Assembly: GCA_029907055.1 (NCBI GenBank)
Contig: JARYMO010000099.1
Span: forward strand, 1 to 5,989
Reading direction: 5' to 3'
DNA from: Syntrophomonadaceae bacterium
GTDB lineage: Bacteria > Bacillota > Syntrophomonadia > Syntrophomonadales > Syntrophothermaceae
DNA length: 5,989 bases
The position numbers and the translations under genes were made by a program. Below the pieces are notes generated by a model that was not told the DNA's origin, ran no database searches, and worked only from the letters and a program-made list of their open reading frames with translations. Position 1 is the stretch's first letter. Every line of letters begins with the position of its first letter. Positions 1 to 5,551 of this stretch are shown here, piece after piece.

Positions 1-912
1 GTAGTGGTGGGCATGGTCCCGGACGGGGAAGAGTACAAGAACCTGGAACAGCTGCAGGCCCTGGTGGATGTGGCGTTGGATCACCGGTTGGACCGCGGTT
101 GCCTGGTGATGCCCCTGGGCGGCGGCGTCATCGGTGACCTGGGGGGGTTCCTGGCAGCCGTCTACCAGCGCGGCGTCGACTTCGTCCACGTGCCTACCAC
201 CCTGCTGGCGCAGGTGGACAGCAGCGTGGGCGGCAAGGTGGGGGTCAACCACCCGCGGGCCAAGAACATGATTGGTGCGTTCCACCAGCCGCGCGCGGTG
301 TTCACTGACCCCCTCACCCTGCGCACCCTGGCCCCGCGCGAGTTTGCCGCCGGCCTGGCCGAAGTAGTCAAGTATGGCATCATCATGGACGCCGAATTCT
401 TTTCTTACCTGGAGGATCATGCCGAGGAACTGCTCGGGCAGGACCCTCCGGTGCTGGAAGAGGTCATCTACCGCTGCTGCCGCAGCAAGGCGCGCATTGT
501 GGAGATGGACGAGACGGAGCGGGGTGTGCGCACCCTGCTCAACCTGGGCCACACCCTCGGCCACGCGGTGGAATCGCTCACGGGCTACCGCCGTTACCTG
601 CACGGGGAGGCAGTTGCCCTGGGCACCATCGCCGCCTGCCGCATCGCGGCGGAGCGGGGGATGATGTCTTTCGGCGAGGCCGACCGGGTACGCGCGCTGT
701 TGGAACGCTTTGGCCTGCCCGTCCGCCTGCCTGCGCTGGACCCTGAGCGGGTGCTGGAAGCCATGGCGGTCGACAAGAAGGTGCGCGACGGTCGGCTGCG
801 CTTCGTGTTGCCGCGGGGGATAGGCGAGGCGCTGGTGGTGGACGACGTGGAGGACGAGACTGTCAGGCAGCTCTTCAGCGGACAGGAAACAGAAAGCATT
901 GCAGTAAACTAG
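1..912 (+). CDS. aroB: 3-dehydroquinate synthase, 5'-truncated
   Basis: Second enzyme of the shikimate pathway, a cytoplasmic NAD- and metal-dependent enzyme that converts DAHP to 3-dehydroquinate. The frame is open from base 1 and ends at TAG 910-912, giving 303 visible residues. Seen, numbering from the first window codon: the substrate/NAD loop DGEEYKN (8-14), the NAD-binding stretch GGGVIGDLGGF (about 40-50), PTTLLAQVDSSVGGKVG (65-81), KNMIGAFHQP (88-97), and the presumed metal ligands Glu121 in AEVVKYG, His184 in NLGHTLGHA and His201 in LHGEA. Their spacing (63 and 17) equals that recalled for the E. coli enzyme (Glu184, His247, His264), so about 63 N-terminal residues lie before the window. 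The C-terminal DKKVRDGRLRFVLP signature is intact and no frameshift is seen. It probably ends an aro operon. It lies 73 bases before pilB with no convincing terminator between, so read-through is possible. Identification is very secure. Confidence 0.97.
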   Translation, partial: VVVGMVPDGEEYKNLEQLQALVDVALDHRLDRGCLVMPLGGGVIGDLGGFLAAVYQRGVDFVHVPTTLLAQVDSSVGGKVGVNHPRAKNMIGAFHQPRAVFTDPLTLRTLAPREFAAGLAEVVKYGIIMDAEFFSYLEDHAEELLGQDPPVLEEVIYRCCRSKARIVEMDETERGVRTLLNLGHTLGHAVESLTGYRRYLHGEAVALGTIAACRIAAERGMMSFGEADRVRALLERFGLPVRLPALDPERVLEAMAVDKKVRDGRLRFVLPRGIGEALVVDDVEDETVRQLFSGQETESIAVN

Positions 913-935
913 TTTCAATTTTTTACTTTTGAAGG

Positions 936-964
936 TTTATTTCCAGTAATCAACATGATATACT
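936..964 (+). promoter_or_regulatory. Probable extended -10 promoter for the pil operon
   Basis: The gap 913-970 is strikingly AT-rich against GC-rich surroundings. It contains TATACT at 959-964 (5 of 6 to the sigma-A -10 consensus), preceded by TG at 956-957 with one intervening base, which is an extended -10 arrangement. Seventeen bases upstream is a poor -35, TTTATT (936-941), preceded by T/A-rich sequence (919-930) that could act as an UP element. A start about 7 bases after the -10 would fall at or just before the pilB ribosome site, giving almost no leader. That is the weak point of the call; the start could be elsewhere, or aroB read-through could dominate. Confidence 0.45.
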
Positions 965-970
965 GCTCTT

Positions 971-978
971 GGAGGTGA
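971..978 (+). promoter_or_regulatory. Ribosome binding site of pilB
   Basis: GGAGGTGA is a near-perfect complement to the 16S rRNA 3' end. It lies 7 bases before GTG 986 and 10 before the next in-frame codon ATG 989, so either could be used; the difference is one residue. Confidence 0.8.
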
Positions 979-985
979 GAAGCAC

Positions 986-2551
986 GTGATGCTCTTCCAG
1001 GAGCTGGTAGGCGCGTTGCTGCAGAATGCCGGTCCGCGGGAGCGGGCGGTGTTGCTGGCGTGCCTTGAGGAGCATGAACGCACCGGAGAGGGCCTGATGG
1101 CCATCCTGGTGCGTTCTGGCGTCTTGTCGAACGAAGAGGCCGTCCGCATGCTGGACTCGCTGATGCAGATGGTGGCGCTGCCCGATGGAGGGCACGCGTG
1201 TGGGGAGACCCTCGAAGGGGGTCTTTTTTCGTCCCCGGGGAAGGGCTTTTCTGCGACGGGCGCGGGCCAGGGGGGATCGGGGTGGGACCTGCCCCCGGCG
1301 GGTGACCCGCAGGGTTTCGGGGATGGGGGATCCCTCCCGTCAGCCGTTGAAATCGTAGACCTGTTAATGCGGGGAGCGCACCGCGCCAGGGCCAGTGACA
1401 TCCACCTGGACCCCCAGAGGAATGCGGTAGCGGTCCGGCTGAGGGTGGACGGGGTGTTGAAACCGATGGGGTTCATACCGGCTGCGCTTGCGGGGGCGGT
1501 GGTTTCGAGGATCAAGGTGATGGCCAATCTCGATATCTCGGAGCGCAGGTTGCCGCAGGAAGGCAGGTTCAGCGTTCTACTGGGGGACAGTCCGGTCGAC
1601 TGCAGGGTCTCCACCTTGCCATCCCTCTTTGGTGAGAAGGTGGTCTTGCGCCTGCTCGAACCGAGGCGCGGACTGAGGTCGGTCACCGAACTGTCGCTGT
1701 CGAGGCGGAATCGCGAGTTCTTCCAGAGCCTGCTGGAGCACCGTCCGGGCCTGGTGGTGGTGACTGGACCGACGGGCAGCGGCAAGAGCACCACGCTCTA
1801 TGCCATGATGGGGCACCTGGCGGTGGCCAGTGACAGCGTGACCACGCTGGAAGACCCAGTGGAGTACGTGTTGGAAGGGGTCACCCAGGTCCAGATCAAT
1901 GCGCGGGCGGGCCTGACCTTCCCCGGGGGCTTGAGAGCGGTTCTGCGGCAGGACCCGGACATCATCATGGTGGGGGAAATCAGGGACGCGGAGACCGCCG
2001 AGCTGGCAGTGCAGGCGGCCATGACGGGCCACCTGGTCCTGTCGACGCTTCACACCGGCAGTGCGGTCGGCAGCATCGGCCGCTTACTGCAGATGGGAGT
2101 GGAGCCATACATGATCGCGGAATCCCTGAAGGGAGTAGTGGCCCAGCGCCTGCTCCGGACCGTGTGCCCGGACTGCAAGGAAACCTACGTGGTCAGCGAA
2201 AGCGAGGCGGTGCAGTGCGGTGTCCGACGCGCCGCAGGAAGGAACGCGGTACGGGGACGCGGGTGCCAGCTGTGCCACCACAGCGGCTACTTCGGGCGGA
2301 TGGCGGTGCAGGAGATCCTGCTGGTGACCCGGGATATCCAACGCCTCATCATGAGCGCAGGTATCAACGGCTGTGAAGAGGTGGAGTCCAGCGCCTTACA
2401 GGCCGGCATGATCCCCGTGCTGGAGGATGCTGTCGAGAAAGCCCTGCTGGGGTACACGACGCTGGAGGAGATTCACCGGGTATTGGGCCCGCCTGCCGGT
2501 CGACAACCCGCTGGTGGCGCGAGCAGCGAACACGAGGGCCTTACGGCATGA
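986..2551 (+). CDS. pilB: Type IV pilus extension ATPase PilB (GspE family)
   Basis: Cytoplasmic hexameric secretion ATPase that powers pilin polymerisation at the PilC platform; 521 residues. Seen: a short helical N-terminal part (about 1-65, with LVRSGVLSNEEAVRML like the GspE/PilB N-terminal domain), a Gly/Pro-rich linker (66-118), the N2 domain (SDIHLDPQ 137-144, RLRVDG 151-156, RRLPQEGRF 187-195), Walker A GPTGSGKS (261-268), Asp box TLEDPVEY (287-294), Walker B DPDIIMVGEIRD (323-334), His box TGHLVLSTLHT (347-357), and a tetracysteine zinc site (Cys394, Cys397, Cys427, Cys430). The zinc site separates PilB/GspE from PilT. All catalytic motifs are intact. The usual N1 region between the first helices and SDIH is largely missing, making the protein shorter than typical PilB (about 560). 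TGA 2549-2551 overlaps the pilT ATG. A type II secretion GspE is the alternative, but the adjacent pilT favours T4P. Confidence 0.95.
   Translation: MMLFQELVGALLQNAGPRERAVLLACLEEHERTGEGLMAILVRSGVLSNEEAVRMLDSLMQMVALPDGGHACGETLEGGLFSSPGKGFSATGAGQGGSGWDLPPAGDPQGFGDGGSLPSAVEIVDLLMRGAHRARASDIHLDPQRNAVAVRLRVDGVLKPMGFIPAALAGAVVSRIKVMANLDISERRLPQEGRFSVLLGDSPVDCRVSTLPSLFGEKVVLRLLEPRRGLRSVTELSLSRRNREFFQSLLEHRPGLVVVTGPTGSGKSTTLYAMMGHLAVASDSVTTLEDPVEYVLEGVTQVQINARAGLTFPGGLRAVLRQDPDIIMVGEIRDAETAELAVQAAMTGHLVLSTLHTGSAVGSIGRLLQMGVEPYMIAESLKGVVAQRLLRTVCPDCKETYVVSESEAVQCGVRRAAGRNAVRGRGCQLCHHSGYFGRMAVQEILLVTRDIQRLIMSAGINGCEEVESSALQAGMIPVLEDAVEKALLGYTTLEEIHRVLGPPAGRQPAGGASSEHEGLTA
1206..1229 (+). terminator. 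Intrinsic-terminator-like hairpin inside pilB
   Basis: AGACCC (1206-1211) pairs perfectly with GGGTCT (1219-1224) around a 7-base loop (1212-1218). The arm runs straight into six T residues (1224-1229). This is the layout of a rho-independent terminator on the coding strand, about 75-80 codons into pilB. It falls in the poorly conserved Gly-rich linker, where it is read as Glu-Thr-Leu-Glu-Gly-Gly-Leu-Phe, and CTT and TTT stand out among mostly G/C-ending codons. The form is seen directly; activity is inference. The stem is only 6 bp, and translating ribosomes may mask it. Confidence 0.4.
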
Positions 2552-3660
2552 AGCGGGTCGGCGATGGCATCCGGGATATCCTGCAGCAGGCCAGGCAAAT
2601 GGGCGCGTCAGACGTTCACCTGGCGTCCGGTCGAGCCCCCCTGTTCCGGGTGGATGGCCGGCTGGTGAATCTCCCCGGGGCGGGACCTGTAGAGCCGGGG
2701 GAGCTCGACGCGCTGTGGGCAGCGGCGGCCCATTCCTCGCCCCCAGCGGGACGCCGGAACAGGTCGGGAGAGCGGGACGTGGCCCTCGAGCTGGAGGGAG
2801 TGGGCCGCATCAGGGCCAACGTCTTTCAGAGCATGGGGGCCCGTGCCGCGGTGGTGAGGTTGATCCCACCGGACATCCCGGGACTGGACGCGCTGGGGCT
2901 GCCTCCGTCAGCCGTGGAATTGGCGGGGCATCAGCATGGGTTGGTGCTGGTGGCCGGGCCTGCCGGCTCGGGCAAGTCGACGACGCTGGCGGCCATGGTC
3001 CAGGAGATTTCCCGGAACCGTGACTGTCACGTGGTGACACTGGAGGACCCTGTGGAGTACGTGCACCCGGCCGACGGGAGAGCCCTGGTTCGACAGCGGG
3101 AGGTAGGGGTGGACACCGAGTCCTTTGCGCTCGGTCTGCGCGCCGCGCTGCGACAGGATCCTGACGTACTGGTGGTGGGTGAAATGCGGGATGTGGAGAG
3201 CATGCACATCGCCCTGGTAGCAGCAGAAACGGGACACCTGGTCCTCAGCAGCCTGCACGCGCCGTCTGCGGTCCAGGCCATCGACAGGATAGTCGATTCT
3301 TTCCCCGCCGAAGAACAGTCCCGGGTGCGGGTACAGCTGGCAGCGTGCCTGCAGGGGGTGATCGCGCAACGCTTGTTGCCTCGCCGGGAAGGAGGCAGGG
3401 TGCTGGCCAGCGAGGTATTGATCGCTACTCACGCGGTGCGGAACCTGGTACGCGCAGGCAATATCTACCAGCTGCAGACAGTCATGGAGTCCGGTCGGAG
3501 CCGGGGCATGCAGACACTGGAACAGTCCCTGCGCCTGCTGCGGGAAACCGGCACCCTGGAAGAGCAGCTGGGGGCAACAGATCCGGACGGCGGCTGGGCC
3601 GCCGGGCGCTTGGAGAGATGGGCCCATGCAGGAGAGGACATACCGTTACCGGGCTCGTGA
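2548..3660 (+). CDS. pilT: Type IV pilus retraction ATPase PilT
   Basis: Cytoplasmic hexameric ATPase that depolymerises the pilus (twitching, DNA uptake); 370 residues, close to the usual 345-370. Seen: the N-terminal PAS-like part with SDVHLASGRAPLFRVDGRLV (21-40), VGRIRANVF (85-93), Walker A GPAGSGKS (137-144), Asp box TLEDPVEYVH (164-173), Walker B DPDVLVVGEMRD (204-215), His box TGHLVLSSLH (228-237), IDRIVDSFP (245-253), the PilT-type AVRNLVRAG (296-304; the AIRNLIREGK motif of PilT) and GMQTLEQSL (320-328). There is no tetracysteine zinc site, as expected for PilT. The start is ATG 2548 in an ATGA overlap with the pilB stop. The only SD-like sequence is GAGGG at 2534-2538, so initiation is probably coupled to pilB translation. 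The residue after the His-box His is Ala rather than the common Thr, a mild divergence. The last 35 bases overlap pilC. Confidence 0.94.
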   Translation: MKRVGDGIRDILQQARQMGASDVHLASGRAPLFRVDGRLVNLPGAGPVEPGELDALWAAAAHSSPPAGRRNRSGERDVALELEGVGRIRANVFQSMGARAAVVRLIPPDIPGLDALGLPPSAVELAGHQHGLVLVAGPAGSGKSTTLAAMVQEISRNRDCHVVTLEDPVEYVHPADGRALVRQREVGVDTESFALGLRAALRQDPDVLVVGEMRDVESMHIALVAAETGHLVLSSLHAPSAVQAIDRIVDSFPAEEQSRVRVQLAACLQGVIAQRLLPRREGGRVLASEVLIATHAVRNLVRAGNIYQLQTVMESGRSRGMQTLEQSLRLLRETGTLEEQLGATDPDGGWAAGRLERWAHAGEDIPLPGS

Positions 3661-4834
3661 TGAGGGTGGCGAGTGCCGCACGGGGAGGATTCCTGCGCCC
3701 AGCTGGCAGGAGGCCTGCCGCGCGCTGCATGCGCAGGGACTGTTTGCTACCCACATCTGGCCCTGTCCATGGCAGTGGCTGAACCACGTCATGGAGAGGA
3801 GGAATCGGAACGGAGTCCTGCTGGATTTCAGCAGGCAGTTAGGGGCGCTGGTTGCAGCCGGCATTCCGCTCTTGCGGGCGCTGCAGCTCATTGAACGGGA
3901 GGCGGGGTTGCCTGGAGTCCGCTCGTGTGCGCGGGTCCTCGCGGGCAACCTGGAGCAGGGGAGCTCGCTGCACGAAGCCATGGCGGGGCATCCGGGCACG
4001 TTTCCATTCCTCTACGTTCACCTGGTGAAGGTGGGCGAAGAGACCGGACGCCTAGACCACGTGATGGAGGTGCTGGTGGCAGAGATGGAGAACCGGGCCG
4101 TGCTTGTCGGGGATATCCGGCGATCCCTTGCCTATCCGGCGCTGGTGGGTACGCTGGCGGTGGGCGTGTTCGCCCTGACGGCAACGATGGTCCTTCCTGT
4201 GCTGGCGCAGATGTGCCGAGAGACCGGGGTGGAGCTCCCTTCCGCTGCCAGGATGGTGCTGGGCGCTGTTGCCTTCCTGGAACGGCTGCCGCTGTGGGCC
4301 GGCCTTGGCCTGGGAATGGCAGCCGTCGGCATGCGTGTTGCGGGCCCGGCAAAGGTGAAGCACGCTGCCCAACGGGCGTCGCTGGCGGTGCCCCTGGTGG
4401 GAACCTGGGTCCAGGCGGCGGAAACGGCCAAGGTGGCAAGGGCTCTGGGCATGCAGCTCGGGTGCGGGATACCACTTCTGGAAGCCCTCCGCACCACCCG
4501 GTCGGTAGTGACCAACCACGTGACTGCCCAGGCCTTGGCGGCGGTACAACGAGCAGTGGAGGAAGGGATGGCCGTTTCCCATGCACTCCAGGCAGCAGGC
4601 TCATTCCCTTCCCTCATGGTACAGCTGGTGAGAGTTGGCGAGGAAAGCGGGAGCCTGGACAGCATGCTGGACTGGCTGGCTCGATACTACGAGCGGCGGC
4701 TGGCTGTGCTGCTGCAGGCGGGGGTTCGCATGCTGGAGCCGGTGTTGACCATCGCTGCGGCCGTGCTGGTCGGGGCAATGGCCGTAGGCCTGGTCTTGCC
4801 CATGCTGCAGGCCACCAGCGGGTTGGCCTGGTAA
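3626..4834 (+). CDS. pilC: Type IV pilus inner-membrane platform protein PilC (GspF family)
   Basis: Polytopic inner-membrane protein on which PilB and PilT act during pilus assembly and retraction; 402 residues, the usual length. Seen: the N-terminal cytoplasmic segment YRYRARDEGGE (6-16), typical of PilC/GspF; a first T2SSF domain (about 66-192) with FSRQLGALVAAGIPLLRAL and VKVGEETGRLD (134-144); a second T2SSF domain (about 266-392) with ALGMQLGCGIPLLEAL (273-288) and VRVGEESGSLD (335-345); and hydrophobic helices near 171-195, 218-240 and 370-393, the last including LEPVLTIAAAVLVGAM. The start ATG 3626 has GGAGAG (3612-3617) 8 bases upstream, inside the end of pilT, so the two genes overlap by 35 bases. 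GspF of type II secretion is the family alternative; the pilT neighbour decides for PilC. Confidence 0.94.
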   Translation: MQERTYRYRARDEGGECRTGRIPAPSWQEACRALHAQGLFATHIWPCPWQWLNHVMERRNRNGVLLDFSRQLGALVAAGIPLLRALQLIEREAGLPGVRSCARVLAGNLEQGSSLHEAMAGHPGTFPFLYVHLVKVGEETGRLDHVMEVLVAEMENRAVLVGDIRRSLAYPALVGTLAVGVFALTATMVLPVLAQMCRETGVELPSAARMVLGAVAFLERLPLWAGLGLGMAAVGMRVAGPAKVKHAAQRASLAVPLVGTWVQAAETAKVARALGMQLGCGIPLLEALRTTRSVVTNHVTAQALAAVQRAVEEGMAVSHALQAAGSFPSLMVQLVRVGEESGSLDSMLDWLARYYERRLAVLLQAGVRMLEPVLTIAAAVLVGAMAVGLVLPMLQATSGLAW

Positions 4835-4848
4835 GGGCCGGCCGCAGG

Positions 4849-5001
4849 ATGGGCAGCGCGACATGCGCCAGGTGCGTCGGGCGGCAGGCGGTTCTGTTGC
4901 CACAGGAGTTGGCAGACCCCGTCCGCGCTGTTGCCGGGGACTGCATCCGTGGTGCGGTCAAGTTCCCGCGGGGAAAGGAGGTGGAACCCAGCGGCAGGTG
5001 A
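4849..5001 (+). CDS. Possible small Cys-containing protein (50 aa), unrecognised
   Basis: I do not recognise this frame. It runs from ATG 4849 to TGA 4999-5001 between pilC and the pilin. It contains a CxxC (CARC, residues 6-9), a third Cys in AGDC (about residue 32) and a basic C-terminal part (KFPRGKEVEPSGR). In its favour, a hand count gives about 80% G/C at codon position 3, 70% at position 1 and 58% at position 2. That ordering is expected of real genes in a GC-rich genome, and the overlapping pilin-frame extension lacks it. Its stop overlaps a GTG in the pilin frame (4998). Against it: only a weak ribosome site (TAAGGG 4832-4837, 11 bases away), small size, and no family match I can name. 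The rest of 4835-5054 shows no promoter I would defend. It could instead be untranslated pilin leader. Confidence 0.35.
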   Translation: MGSATCARCVGRQAVLLPQELADPVRAVAGDCIRGAVKFPRGKEVEPSGR

Positions 5002-5040
5002 ACGGCGCGGGCGGGGCCGGCAGGTGGAGGAATATGAAAA

Positions 5041-5046
5041 AGGAGG
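5041..5046 (+). promoter_or_regulatory. Ribosome binding site that decides the pilin start
   Basis: AGGAGG, within a purine run 5037-5047, lies 8 bases before ATG 5055. The in-frame ATG 5034 has GGTGGAGG (5023-5030) only 3 bases away, which is too close. ATG 5064 has only a GGGAG-like site at 5050-5054. ATG 5055 is therefore the best-supported start. Confidence 0.7.
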
Positions 5047-5054
5047 GACGGGAG

Positions 5055-5441
5055 ATGAAGTACATGCGCGCAGTGAGAATCCCGCATCCGTTGCGCGGGG
5101 AAGAAGGGTTCACCCTGGTGGAACTGCTGGCGGTGATGGCCATCCTGGTGCTGTTGGCGGTGCTGGCGGTCCCGCGGGTGGCGGGGGTGCTGGCAGAATC
5201 CAAGGAAAAGGCCTGCGTGGCCAACCGGGCTCTGTTCGAGGACGCCGCTAACCTGTACGCCACCGCCGAGGACGCTCCCCAGCAGCTGACGGCGCAAAAC
5301 GTGGTAGCCACGCTTACCAGTGCCGGTTACCTGAAGGAAGGGGTCTTCAAGTGCCCCGTCGACGGGGACACGTACGAAATCGCGTGGGATGCGGCCAAGG
5401 GCTACCTGGTTACGTGTGGGAACGGCTGCGGAACCCAGTAG
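5055..5441 (+). CDS. Type IV prepilin / major pilin-like protein
   Basis: Precursor of a pilus subunit; 128 residues from ATG 5055. Seen: a basic leader of 18 residues ending RGEEG, then the class III signal site G|FTLVE (cleavage after Gly18, mature Phe+1, essential Glu+5), followed by a hydrophobic helix (about 20-42, LLAVMAILVLLAVLAVP). Mature length is 110 residues. The C-terminal domain has SAGYLKE (89-95), KCPVDGDTYEIAW (99-111) and GYLVTCGNGCG, a layout common in short Firmicute pilins and ComGC-like proteins, where the Cys100-Cys121 pair would close the C-terminal loop. Cys54 and Cys125 are additional. The leader is longer than the 6-10 residues of most type IVa pilins. Its place between pilC and the prepilin peptidase suggests the main subunit, but a minor pilin or ComGC-like competence pilin cannot be excluded. 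In-frame codons reach back to GTG 4998 and ATG 4863; I reject both for lack of spacing or coding bias. Confidence 0.92.
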   Translation: MKYMRAVRIPHPLRGEEGFTLVELLAVMAILVLLAVLAVPRVAGVLAESKEKACVANRALFEDAANLYATAEDAPQQLTAQNVVATLTSAGYLKEGVFKCPVDGDTYEIAWDAAKGYLVTCGNGCGTQ

Positions 5442-5460
5442 TTTCCCCGTCCTCAAGGTG

Positions 5461-5520
5461 GTCCTGGCTCCGCGCGGCACGCGGCAACACCTGGCGCACC
5501 AGGAAGGGAGCTGCCAGGAC
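5461..5520 (+). other. Nested inverted repeats, potential three-way-junction RNA, between pilin and peptidase
   Basis: The 110-base gap after the pilin holds three perfect stems. P1 is GTCCTGGC (5461-5468) with GCCAGGAC (5513-5520), 8 bp. P2 is CCGCG (5470-5474) with CGCGG (5480-5484), a 5-base loop. P3 is CCTGG (5490-5494) with CCAGG (5499-5503), loop CGCA. P1 encloses P2 and P3. There is no T tract, so it is not a simple intrinsic terminator. It ends 15 bases before the peptidase ribosome site. CCTGGC occurs twice (5463-5468, 5490-5495) and could compete for GCCAGG (5513-5518). A role in stabilising pilin mRNA or limiting peptidase expression is inference. Confidence 0.45.
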
Positions 5521-5535
5521 GGCCGCACGGAACGG

Positions 5536-5541
5536 AGGAGG
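5536..5541 (+). promoter_or_regulatory. Ribosome binding site of prepilin peptidase
   Basis: AGGAGG lies inside GGAGGAGGTG (5534-5543). It is 10 bases before TTG 5552. The register GGAGG 5534-5538 is 7 bases before TTG 5546. GTG 5543 overlaps the motif and is unlikely. The start is thus 5552 or 5546. Confidence 0.65.
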
Positions 5542-5551
5542 TGTGTTGGCC

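Noticed and set aside
914..933. TTCAA/TTGAA inverted repeat after aroB as a terminator
   Set aside because: The stem is five mostly A-T pairs with a 10-base loop and no T run after it; too weak to end transcription.
1232..1241. Ten-base palindrome TCCCCGGGGA just after the pilB internal hairpin
   Set aside because: A short perfect palindrome of G/C is expected by chance here and has no partner copy or motif context.
937..1794. Long minus-strand open frame (285 codons) opposite pilB, and similar minus-strand frames opposite pilT, pilC and the peptidase
   Set aside because: They lie exactly opposite genes with intact catalytic motifs, have low-complexity Arg/Pro/Ser-rich products and no ribosome sites; they are by-products of high GC.
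2500..3660. pilT as a duplicated pilB pseudogene
   Set aside because: The two share ATPase motifs as members of one superfamily, but pilT has its own diagnostic C-terminal motifs and no disruption.
4897..4914. TTGCCA and TTGGCA as -35 boxes, or as a TGCCA/TGGCA hairpin (4898-4914) with AGGAG in its loop
   Set aside because: No -10-like hexamer at 16-18 bases from either, and a 5-bp stem is expected by chance in this composition.
3925..5001. Plus-strand open frame of 358 codons inside pilC
   Set aside because: It overlaps the confident PilC frame and gives a Gly/Arg-rich product up to about 4834; only its tail after the pilC stop shows coding-like composition and is proposed separately.
4863..5054. 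N-terminal extension of the pilin to ATG 4863
   Set aside because: Third-position G/C in this frame is low (about 58%), the product is Arg/Gly/Cys-rich without sense as a leader, and ATG 5055 has a well-spaced AGGAGG.
4835..5054. c-di-GMP riboswitch (GEMM-I or II) in the pilin leader
   Set aside because: Such switches often precede pil genes, but I do not find the conserved GCACAGGGCAAACC-type core or class II core in this gap or in 913-985.
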